From: a virus
Direction: 5' to 3' (one strand)
DNA length: 24,791 nucleotides
IMG/VR virus record: IMGVR_UViG_3300008459_000363
Coordinates: 1-24,791 of that record
Position numbers and translations under genes: made by a program. The notes under the pieces are model-generated. The model did no database searches and was not told the DNA's origin. It worked only from the letters and a program-made list of their open reading frames with translations. Positions 13,974 through 22,482 of the stretch are shown here, piece by piece (the first letter of the stretch is position 1; each line of letters starts with the position of its first letter).

Positions 13974-15865
13974 TGAGTATTATAACAAAAGATGTAACAA
14001 AAGAAGTTAGGTACATTGGTAGAGACTTTGACCAGTTAAAAGCTGGTTTAATAGATTTTACAAAAAAATACTACCCAAATACTTATAACGACTTTAACGA
14101 AGCCTCACCAGGCATGATGTTCCTAGAAATGGCAGCATATGTTGGTGATGTACTCAACTATTATATAGACTCACAGTTAAAGGAATCTTTAATACTACAC
14201 GCTCAAGAAAGAAAAAACTTACTTGACTTAGCACAAGCGTTTGGATATAAACCAAAAGTATCAGTACCAGCTTTAGTGGATATTGATGTTTTTCAGTATC
14301 TACCACCAACAGGCTCAGGAGCAAACACAGAACCAGATTATGATTATGCTTTAAGATTGCAGGCGGGAATGGTTGTTAAAAGCACATATAACAACACAGA
14401 ATTTATTATACAAGAAAGTGTTGATTTTAGTGTAGATGATTATAATTCACCAAGAACTGTAACCGTAGCACAAATCAATAGTGGAACGGGAGCTGTGGAG
14501 TATTATTTAGTGAAAAAAACATACAAAGCAATATCAGCAACACAAACAACAGCAAATTTTACTTTTACTACACCTAAAAAGTTTGACAAGATAAAACTAG
14601 AAGCAGAGAACTTAATAGGTGTACAATCAGTAGTGGATTCTGATAACAATGTTTGGACAGAAGTACCATATTTAGCACAGGACACAGTTTTTCAGAAAGT
14701 AGAAAATGTTGCCTACAACAATCCAGACAACTATGTAACTACACAAGACAATCCTTACTTATTAAGATTGTTAAGAGTACCACGTAGATTTGTTAGTAGA
14801 GTTGTAGAAGATGGTTTAGAATTACAATTTGGATCTGGTATAAGCACGTCACCTGGCGAGGAATTATTACCAACACCAGAAAACATAGCATTATCTTTAC
14901 CAACAGGTATCGAAAATACAGATATTGACTTTGATTCAGTTAGTCCAATATTCACATCAGCTTATGGACAAGCACCGGCAAACACAACATTAACAGTAAC
15001 CTACTTAACTGGAGGAGGTGTTGCATCCAATGTACCATCAAATACCATAACAGACATTGTTGACAGAGTTGTAACAAACACACTACCAAGTGGAACACCA
15101 ACATTAAACAATGTGATATTAAACTCATTAGCAGTAAATAATTCAGTAGCAGCTACTGGTGGTCGATCACAAGAAACTATAGAGGAAATAAGACAAAATA
15201 CTCTAGCCCAATTCATGTCACAGCAGCGTGCTGTAACAAGAGAAGATTACATATTACGAGCATACGCAATGCCAGCATCGTTTGGCAGTGTTTCTAAAGC
15301 ATACATTACACCGGACGAACAAGAAAACTTGTCAACTGTCGAAGTAAATGACAAAATTAAGAATCCACTAGGATTGAATATGTATGTTTTAGGTTACGAT
15401 GCAGAAAAGAGATTAACAAGAGTTAATGGTACTGTGAAAGAAAATTTAAAAAATTATCTTAGCCAGTATAGAATGTTAACAGATAGCATTAACATTAGAG
15501 ATGCGTTTATCATAAACATAGGTGTTAATTTGTCAATAATAGCTTATCCAGGATATAATGGTAATGAAGTTATTGCCAATGTGCTAAAAGGACTAAAAGA
15601 GCATTTTGATACTGATAGATGGCAAATAAATGAGCCTATATTGTATAGTGACATATATGCTAAGGTGATGCAGATAAGAGGTGTACAAGCAATTAGCGGT
15701 ATAAAATTCACAAACCTATACAATGAAGTGCTTGGCTACTCTAATGTAATGTATGATATAAAAAATGCAACTAAAAATGGAGTAGTATACCCGAGCTATG
15801 ATGCAAGCATCTTTGAAGTAAGGTACCCAGACGAAGATATTAAAGTAAGACTCTCAGGATTTTAA
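13973..15865 (+). CDS. 6: Baseplate wedge protein, gp6/baseplate-J family
   Basis: A 630-residue protein of T4 gp6-like length. The N-terminus (YIGRDFDQLKAGLIDFTKKY, NDFNEASPGMMFLEMAAYVG, DVLNYYIDSQLKES) is typical of T4-like gp6. The baseplate-J core is at about 394-445 (GGRSQETIEEIRQNTLAQFM then SQQRAVTREDYILRAYAMP), and the C-terminal domain holds DAFIINIGVNLSI, the HFDTDRWQINEPILYSDIYA block and MQIRGVQAISG. In T4, gp6 dimers form the inner iris of the baseplate joining wedges around the hub. It starts at a TAATG junction with gp25, with which it interacts in related systems. Confidence 0.9.
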   Translation: MSIITKDVTKEVRYIGRDFDQLKAGLIDFTKKYYPNTYNDFNEASPGMMFLEMAAYVGDVLNYYIDSQLKESLILHAQERKNLLDLAQAFGYKPKVSVPALVDIDVFQYLPPTGSGANTEPDYDYALRLQAGMVVKSTYNNTEFIIQESVDFSVDDYNSPRTVTVAQINSGTGAVEYYLVKKTYKAISATQTTANFTFTTPKKFDKIKLEAENLIGVQSVVDSDNNVWTEVPYLAQDTVFQKVENVAYNNPDNYVTTQDNPYLLRLLRVPRRFVSRVVEDGLELQFGSGISTSPGEELLPTPENIALSLPTGIENTDIDFDSVSPIFTSAYGQAPANTTLTVTYLTGGGVASNVPSNTITDIVDRVVTNTLPSGTPTLNNVILNSLAVNNSVAATGGRSQETIEEIRQNTLAQFMSQQRAVTREDYILRAYAMPASFGSVSKAYITPDEQENLSTVEVNDKIKNPLGLNMYVLGYDAEKRLTRVNGTVKENLKNYLSQYRMLTDSINIRDAFIINIGVNLSIIAYPGYNGNEVIANVLKGLKEHFDTDRWQINEPILYSDIYAKVMQIRGVQAISGIKFTNLYNEVLGYSNVMYDIKNATKNGVVYPSYDASIFEVRYPDEDIKVRLSGF

Positions 15866-15867
15866 TT

Positions 15868-16953
15868 ATGATACACAGTATATTTGGAACATATGATAAT
15901 ACAATGTATGAGCAGTATTCAGAAAGGAATACTGGTCTAGATAGCGTAATAGATCTATCAAAAGTTGTATTACCATCAGGAGTCTATAACAATAGAGCGT
16001 TGTTGTCTTTTGATCTAACAACAATATCACAATCTGTAGCCGCAGGTGAAATAACAAATGCTAAGTATTACTTAAATCTCTATACAGTAGAAGCACAAGA
16101 GGTACCAACTACTTACACAATACAAGCATTCCCAGTATCACAAAGTTGGGTATCTGGTATTGGAAAGTATAACAACAAACCAGAAACAACTTATGGATCA
16201 AGTTGGACAAACAGATCCAACTCATCACTAAGCTCTGTTGAATGGTTAACATCTTCTTTTGTAGCAAATACAACTGGTAGTACATCACTCGTATCAGGTG
16301 GTGGTACATGGTACACAAACTACAATTGTACACAAAGCTACAATTACTCTTCAACAGACATCAGAATAGATGTTACGAGCATTGTTAGTGCTTGGTTAAA
16401 TGGTACTATACCAAATAATGGCTTTTTAATTAAAAAATCACAAGAGGATGAAAATAGTACAGATCGATTCACAATACTAAAGTATTTTTCATGTGATAGT
16501 CACACAATTTATCAACCAAAACTGGAAGTGGCTTGGGAAGACGCAACCTTTACAACAGGTTCGTTAACACAGCCAACAGCAAATAAAGCTATTTTAGTTT
16601 ATCCAAAGAACTTAAAGCAGGCATATAAAGAAACCTCAAAGATTAGAATAGACGTTGGTGTTAGAGAGAAGTTTCCTCAAATAACATTTGCAACTCAAAG
16701 TAATTACTTAACGGTTAATTATTTACCATCATCCTCATTTTACTACAGTGTTCAACACGCAGACACACAAGAAACGGTTATACCATTTGATGATACCTAC
16801 ACAAAAGTTAGCTGCGATTCCAGTGGGAATTTTGTAAAACTTTGGTTAGATGGGTTACACCCAGAAAGATATTACAAGCTACTTTTCAAAGTAGAGAAGG
16901 ATGGTACTGAAGAGTACTACGATAACAATTACATATTTAAAGTTGTTAAATGA
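15868..16953 (+). CDS. DNRLRE-domain-like baseplate/tail protein
   Basis: A 361-residue protein starting 2 nt after gp6. Residues about 41-224 follow the DNRLRE-type beta-sandwich pattern: NRALLSFDLTTIS, AKYYLNLYTV, YTIQAFPVSQSWVSGIGKYN, then KPETTYGSSW, IRIDVTSIVSAWLNGT, PNNGFLIK, and IYQPKLEVAW. That domain is common in secreted bacterial and archaeal surface proteins and is thought to bind carbohydrate or act as a structural module. The C-terminal 130 residues look like a further beta domain (YSVQHADTQETVIPFDDTYT, YYKLLFKVEKDG). The position directly after gp6 is where T4 has gp7, but no gp7 similarity is apparent. The stop overlaps the next start by 4 nt (ATGA). Confidence 0.6.
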   Translation: MIHSIFGTYDNTMYEQYSERNTGLDSVIDLSKVVLPSGVYNNRALLSFDLTTISQSVAAGEITNAKYYLNLYTVEAQEVPTTYTIQAFPVSQSWVSGIGKYNNKPETTYGSSWTNRSNSSLSSVEWLTSSFVANTTGSTSLVSGGGTWYTNYNCTQSYNYSSTDIRIDVTSIVSAWLNGTIPNNGFLIKKSQEDENSTDRFTILKYFSCDSHTIYQPKLEVAWEDATFTTGSLTQPTANKAILVYPKNLKQAYKETSKIRIDVGVREKFPQITFATQSNYLTVNYLPSSSFYYSVQHADTQETVIPFDDTYTKVSCDSSGNFVKLWLDGLHPERYYKLLFKVEKDGTEEYYDNNYIFKVVK

Positions 16954-19900
16954 GAACATTAGATGGAAGACTGCTTGCTGATCTTAATGACAATGTTCCG
17001 GCACTTATAACAGGAAGTGTTGATTCACTGTCGACATCCAGTATAGACGAAAATACAACAAGCTACGTACTACTTCCGGAGAGAATAAATGCTATACCAT
17101 TTATATCAACATCCATTTACAATAGTAGCACACCACAAATCAAACCAATTCAGTTCAACGACCCTGGCAAACAAAATCTATTCATAGATGCTCAGGGTGT
17201 GGTAAAAGTGGCAGTTGGTACAAATTTTACATTTAAGCTCAAAGCACAACAGCCACCCATTTACAATATTGAAAATGGAGTACCTACTATTTACAATGAC
17301 CAAACCAAGTTAGTATATTTGTGGCAAAAAGATGGCACAGACATTACATTAGATGAGGATCAATTAAGACCAAACAGTGCGGTTAGAGTACAAGGACAGT
17401 ATGGTGAAGAACTAGCATTCACAAATGTATCACCTAAATTCACTGGAACCTATGTCTGCATTGTGTCAAATGATATAGGATCAACAGAATCTGAACAAAT
17501 TACACTTGAAGTTTATAATCCAGATATTGAGGATAGTTTCTACAAAAACATAATAACAAATCCATACGGTAAAGATGGAACGGATGGATGGTCTTCACCA
17601 GACCAAGAGCTACTTGTTGATAGGTTAAGTAATACTGATTTTAAGAATTTTAGTCAGCCTTGGAGTGTTGATCTATTTGGATACAGTAAAGATATGATGT
17701 ACCCAAGACCATATCATATTAACACTTACCATGTAAGAAATAGTAATTTTGCACAAGATCTACTCCAGGAAGGTTACTATTTTACAAGAGAAAGATTCAA
17801 ATACAAAGCTAAAGATGGTAAATCCATCATTAACGCATCATACGATGTTGACTTAACCAATGTACAAGATTACATACAAGGATCTATATATGGTATTGAT
17901 GGTGTTCGTGCTATATTTGGTTGTTATATAGGTAATGCTATTAGTAAGTTTAGAGCAACACTATTAAACGCATTGATAACAAAGAGATCCTCAAAGTTTG
18001 CATTGCTACCAAGCAGGCCAAGACTTGATATTATAAATGTACTATTGGCCGGTGTACCTTTAATAAGTGAAGAGGTAAAAGTGGTAATAACAGAATATGA
18101 CAATGAAACACCACTACTAAGCACAATTAATGGACAGTCATATCCAGGATATGTTATGTATGATCCTTGGACCAACACACTTCGAAATACAAGTGGACCA
18201 TATGATATAGCAGCAGGGATTCCTGGAGCTGTCAATGTACCGGCTTTTGGAAATGAGGTTAAAATTATTAATGCAATACAAGCAGGATTATTATATCCAA
18301 GTGAAAAGTTTGTACCAACCTATGGACAATATTCACAATTTAATAGATTGGTTATTGATAAACTGAATTTTAGAACTAATAAGATTCGAATTAATTTATA
18401 CTTTGAAGCTTTTCACGACGTCTTATCAGTAATTAATAAAGATCACGTTGATAATAGTGATGAGTGTTTTGAGTATGTTCCATGGGATTGGATACAATTA
18501 CCACTTCACTGGCCATCAACACCAACAGATTTTGCAACTGACCCAGCCTCCGGTAATCATTTATCTATTGATTGGTATAATCAAACAATCTTAAATATAC
18601 CAAAAGAGGAACCATTTAGATATGCAACACAGCTAGGTCAACCAAGAGCAATGGCAACCGGATTTAATCTTGTATTATTTCCTTTGGAGCCAACATCAAC
18701 TGCAAAAACAGACTATTACACAAAAACAATACTTGCACCAATAGATCAAGTACAGCAGTATCCAGAACTAGAAATTGGTACAACTATAACATCAGAGATA
18801 GGAACTTATTTAGGATCTATATCAGATTATGAGTATGAGATTATTGGTGTTGATATAGCAAACAGATACAATCTACCATTTGGGGTACCTAATAATAGTG
18901 AGTTTAATAAAGCACAGGGAGGTGTTGCATCAAGAACGACAGTGACAACTTATAGATATAAAAAAGCTCACACAGAACCTTTTCCGGAGCCTTTAAATTT
19001 TACATCATCCATCTGGCAGCCGTACGCTCTCAGTACTAATCAGGATTTCCAATTTGGACAAACACCAACAGCAGATTATGTTGTTATATACAACTCATCT
19101 TCTGGAGATTTATTTGGATCCAATTTGGCTCAAGTTATTGGTAATATTGAGTCTAACGTGATAAAGTATACAAACAATCTAGTAACAGAAGTACCACTAA
19201 CATTTAGTACATCATCCATAGCTAAGTATCAGTACCTAAAAAAGATGGGCTTCACCCTAAACTTAACTGGGGAAGATTATGGTATAGCTACAACAGAATC
19301 CTTATCATCATTAACTATACCAGAACGAAAAGATACGCTACTACAAGATTGGCGCACATTAAAAAGTAGTGCTGGAAATGTGCAGTATTACTATAGATTG
19401 TTGGAGAAAGTAGATCGAAGTTCACTATTATCAACTTTTGGATATGTGCCGAACATGAGAGCATCACAACATTTTATATACAACAATGATTTTTCATCAT
19501 CATGGTCAGCTGGAACCAACCTACAATACAGTCCTGCAGACAGTAAGCTCAATTTAAGTGATCGTTTTATATTTACAAGTGAGTCAATATATGAACAAAA
19601 AAGACTATATTCTGGATCATCATCTACACAAGATGCTGGTCAGTTCTATGAGACAAGAGCTAAACAAAACGCAGAATTAAAATATCTTGTTGATGGACAG
19701 TTTACGTGGGTAGTATCTGTAAACGGTGCTGAAAAAGATTTGCGTACAAAAGTGGAACAAGGATATACATCAACATATCCAACTTTATCACCAACTGGAG
19801 CAGGGACTAGTACCGGTACCGGAATTGATTATATAATTAGAACATCCGGCAAAAGTTTGGATCGAGTAAAACTACAATCGGTTGTTATTGATGGAACAAT

Positions 19901-19991
19901 TAATACACCAAGTGTAATAGTAATACCAAGTAAAAGGAAAATATATTACTTTATTTACAAATACACTGATAATGTCTTAAATGAATACTAA
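16950..19991 (+). CDS. Giant baseplate/tail protein with Ig-like domain (copy 1)
   Basis: A 1013-residue protein, mostly beta. Residues about 83-189 form an I-set-like immunoglobulin domain (LVYLWQKDGTDI, ELAFTNVSPKFTGTYVCIVS, NDIGSTESEQITLEV). A domain beginning YKNIITNPYGKDGTDGW (198-214) follows; the 'N..G..G..GW' start and later VDLTNVQDYIQGSIYGIDGV, RAIFGCYIGNAIS resemble a galactose-binding-type sandwich. The rest shows no recognised motif. The same order recurs in the next protein. Ig-like domains are known on phage tail and capsid proteins and often aid surface attachment. Size and position after gp6 suggest a wedge or peripheral baseplate component, functionally comparable to T4 gp7/gp10, but this is inferred. 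It ends in a TAATG overlap. Confidence 0.65.
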   Translation: MRTLDGRLLADLNDNVPALITGSVDSLSTSSIDENTTSYVLLPERINAIPFISTSIYNSSTPQIKPIQFNDPGKQNLFIDAQGVVKVAVGTNFTFKLKAQQPPIYNIENGVPTIYNDQTKLVYLWQKDGTDITLDEDQLRPNSAVRVQGQYGEELAFTNVSPKFTGTYVCIVSNDIGSTESEQITLEVYNPDIEDSFYKNIITNPYGKDGTDGWSSPDQELLVDRLSNTDFKNFSQPWSVDLFGYSKDMMYPRPYHINTYHVRNSNFAQDLLQEGYYFTRERFKYKAKDGKSIINASYDVDLTNVQDYIQGSIYGIDGVRAIFGCYIGNAISKFRATLLNALITKRSSKFALLPSRPRLDIINVLLAGVPLISEEVKVVITEYDNETPLLSTINGQSYPGYVMYDPWTNTLRNTSGPYDIAAGIPGAVNVPAFGNEVKIINAIQAGLLYPSEKFVPTYGQYSQFNRLVIDKLNFRTNKIRINLYFEAFHDVLSVINKDHVDNSDECFEYVPWDWIQLPLHWPSTPTDFATDPASGNHLSIDWYNQTILNIPKEEPFRYATQLGQPRAMATGFNLVLFPLEPTSTAKTDYYTKTILAPIDQVQQYPELEIGTTITSEIGTYLGSISDYEYEIIGVDIANRYNLPFGVPNNSEFNKAQGGVASRTTVTTYRYKKAHTEPFPEPLNFTSSIWQPYALSTNQDFQFGQTPTADYVVIYNSSSGDLFGSNLAQVIGNIESNVIKYTNNLVTEVPLTFSTSSIAKYQYLKKMGFTLNLTGEDYGIATTESLSSLTIPERKDTLLQDWRTLKSSAGNVQYYYRLLEKVDRSSLLSTFGYVPNMRASQHFIYNNDFSSSWSAGTNLQYSPADSKLNLSDRFIFTSESIYEQKRLYSGSSSTQDAGQFYETRAKQNAELKYLVDGQFTWVVSVNGAEKDLRTKVEQGYTSTYPTLSPTGAGTSTGTGIDYIIRTSGKSLDRVKLQSVVIDGTINTPSVIVIPSKRKIYYFIYKYTDNVLNEY

Positions 19992-22450
19992 TGTTAACAG
20001 GAAGCTTAAATTTTGTAAGAGATAAGAATCAAAAGTATAACACTGAGTTTAGATTGTATCCAAAAACTCAGAAGACACCTCTATTCATACAGACACCGGT
20101 AGAAAAATTTGAACAGTTTACATGGATATCTGAATATAGTAGTCCAGCAGATTACACACTCAAAAGAATAAGACAATCAGGTAATGTTGTGGGTATGTTG
20201 GAAGGAACTGCCTTTCAAGTAAATTTAAAGGCTGTTGATCCAACAAACCTTTTTAGCATAACAGATGATAGTAACCTAACATATATCTGGAAAAGAGATG
20301 GTGCAGTGTTGTACGAGTATAGCAGCCAAAATAATCTCAGAGGCACAAGTTTATTACAAATAACAAGTGAATCTTGTACAAGGGATATATCAGGTTTATA
20401 CGAACTAGAAGCTAGTAATCGGTTTGGAACAACAATATCTGAACCACTAACAATAGATGTTGTTAATCGCAAATATCACCCATATCTCTACAAGAACTTA
20501 TTAATAAATGGCTCGGGAGAGCAGGGAACTAGTGAGTGGACAACTGATAGCGATATAGCAGTAAAAACACTATCTAATCAAAATAGAAATCAAGCAAGTA
20601 TACCACAACAGCTATACGAAGTAACATTCACATCACCATACCCAGACGACTTTTATTTCTCATCCTATGGTAATGAAACAACGTTAGCAGAATGGTTTAG
20701 TAAAACACAAGATGCAAGTCAATTCAACTTTGCACAAAACCAACTGGGCCAATATAACAAGTGGATTATTAAAAATTTTCATCCATGCTTAGTACCAACT
20801 GATGGAGCCATACAAAATGGTGTTAGAATCACTGGTCCACAAGACAGCTTTTTCCCAAGTTGGGATTATATTGACACATACAATAAAAATGGGTCACTAT
20901 ACACATTAGGAAATATAGTCAACAAAACAAAAACATACATAACAAGAGACAAGATAAAGTTTTCAGTTTTTGGTGGTAAAGCAAAGAGCATAGCGTACCA
21001 GGATATACAAGTTAATGATATATCAGGTATGATTGATGGTGAATACTATGGTATTGATAAGTTAGTTGCACACTTCTTTGCCTATGTTGGTATTGGTATT
21101 TCTGGTTACAAATTAGAGTACGAGGATGCTAACACGGGAGCAGTGGTTGAAGAAAATACCATACCAGTTAGTTTGTATAACTACAAAGTTGGATCATTAA
21201 CAGACAAACCAGCATTGATACCATTACTACCAAACGCAGCACAATACACAAATGCAATTGGTAGCTACAATGATGGTAGCAGAGATAAATTTGCAGTAAA
21301 AATTAAAAAAGGAACAAAGATTAAACTAACACCAGTCACATATGACAAAACTGATATTAGATTAGACTTCCTATCCATTAATGGTGAGGTTATTAGTAGT
21401 GAGACTATACAAGGACCAACTGAAAGAGATATATGGGCAGTTAAAGAAAAGTTTTTCATGCCATATTATATTGGTAATTTATATGGTTGGTGCACTGACG
21501 CATCAGATCAGGAGTTCTACTTTTATAGCCAGTCATTTACAACAATAGACGCAATCAGAGGTGTAGATGACCCATCTAAACAAGTAAAAGATACACATGC
21601 TGAATGGGTACAAAAATATCACTATGGTCTTATTGATAGTGAGTGGGAGGTTGCAAGAAGAAACTCGGGAGTCAAATTAATTACAAAAAAACCTAGTGAC
21701 CGAGAGGCTAAAGAAGAAGCTATAGAAAGATATGGTTTTAATAGATCTTTCCTTGAGCAATATGGTGAAACTAGAATACCATTGTGGTATATTGATGGTA
21801 TAGTCGGATCACGCTATGACAGAGGTGCAGCGGCATTCTTTGGCATACAAAAAAATGTTGTAGTTCCTAGAGGAACAAGATCAATTAGAGTAAATATTAT
21901 TTTCAATCACACATCGGAGGCTTTGTATGATTCCAATCCAAAAGTTAAAAACTGGAATAAACAAACACTGTATTATGATTATTTTACTAGAGGTCAAGCA
22001 GGAGACAAGTTAACAGAATATGGTAATCCAAGATGTGGTGTAACAGCAACCCATCTATCCTTACACCCAGATGTTGTACAGATATCAGAAGACTACAATA
22101 CTTATGAGGTTAATCTTACTGGAAGTGTTTGGTTTCAAGAGTTGCAAAGATTAAATAACCACAATGAGTACAATTCAGTTCAACCAACCTCCTACGATAT
22201 AGGTAATTTAACTTACAAGTATAGTTTATCAACAATACCACAAATACAGTCATTAAACAATATACCATCACCTATATCAGTGGCGGATATAGCTGTATTA
22301 TATGGTCAAACAAATCCATATACACTGAACACCGGATCAGGTGTACCAATTCCCGATCCAACTCCAGAGCAACCACAAGGAACACAATTTAGTGGAACTG
22401 AAACATCCGGATCAGCTGAAGCACCAATAGCTGAATCTGAGCAAGGTTAA
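19991..22450 (+). CDS. Giant baseplate/tail protein with Ig-like domain (copy 2)
   Basis: An 819-residue paralogue of the preceding protein. Ig-like domain at about 66-158 (NLTYIWKRDGAVL, SGLYELEASNRFGTTIS, EPLTIDVV), then YKNLLINGSGEQGTSEW (167-183) opening a galactose-binding-like domain that includes KSIAYQDIQVNDISGMIDGE, YYGIDKLVAHFFAYVGIGIS. The Tyr-x-Cys of copy 1 is Tyr-x-Leu here, and neither copy has a full Ig disulfide pair. The C-terminal 45 residues (from about TNPYTLNTGSG) are Pro/Gly/Ser/Glu-rich and likely flexible. It probably assembles beside copy 1 in the outer baseplate; whether either binds host surface sugars is unknown. It is the last gene before a candidate promoter. 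Confidence 0.65.
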   Translation: MLTGSLNFVRDKNQKYNTEFRLYPKTQKTPLFIQTPVEKFEQFTWISEYSSPADYTLKRIRQSGNVVGMLEGTAFQVNLKAVDPTNLFSITDDSNLTYIWKRDGAVLYEYSSQNNLRGTSLLQITSESCTRDISGLYELEASNRFGTTISEPLTIDVVNRKYHPYLYKNLLINGSGEQGTSEWTTDSDIAVKTLSNQNRNQASIPQQLYEVTFTSPYPDDFYFSSYGNETTLAEWFSKTQDASQFNFAQNQLGQYNKWIIKNFHPCLVPTDGAIQNGVRITGPQDSFFPSWDYIDTYNKNGSLYTLGNIVNKTKTYITRDKIKFSVFGGKAKSIAYQDIQVNDISGMIDGEYYGIDKLVAHFFAYVGIGISGYKLEYEDANTGAVVEENTIPVSLYNYKVGSLTDKPALIPLLPNAAQYTNAIGSYNDGSRDKFAVKIKKGTKIKLTPVTYDKTDIRLDFLSINGEVISSETIQGPTERDIWAVKEKFFMPYYIGNLYGWCTDASDQEFYFYSQSFTTIDAIRGVDDPSKQVKDTHAEWVQKYHYGLIDSEWEVARRNSGVKLITKKPSDREAKEEAIERYGFNRSFLEQYGETRIPLWYIDGIVGSRYDRGAAAFFGIQKNVVVPRGTRSIRVNIIFNHTSEALYDSNPKVKNWNKQTLYYDYFTRGQAGDKLTEYGNPRCGVTATHLSLHPDVVQISEDYNTYEVNLTGSVWFQELQRLNNHNEYNSVQPTSYDIGNLTYKYSLSTIPQIQSLNNIPSPISVADIAVLYGQTNPYTLNTGSGVPIPDPTPEQPQGTQFSGTETSGSAEAPIAESEQG

Positions 22451-22466
22451 TCATAAATAAAATAGA

Positions 22467-22482
22467 TTGATATTTATATCAA
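22467..22482 (+). repeat. Perfect inverted repeat abutting the last gene's start codon
   Basis: TTGATATTTATATCAA has exact 7-bp arms (TTGATAT and ATATCAA) around a TT centre and ends on the base before ATG 22483. It encloses the TATTTATA box. It could be an operator overlapping the promoter or a chance extension of an AT-rich box. Confidence 0.5.
22471..22478 (+). promoter_or_regulatory. Candidate late promoter box TATTTATA
   Basis: An exact copy of the octamer in the 32-nt gap before the large tail-protein gene, ending 4 nt before its ATG. It lies inside the 16-nt inverted repeat. If used as a -10 element, the transcript would start at or inside the start codon region, implying leaderless mRNA or a different role for the box. 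Confidence 0.45.
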
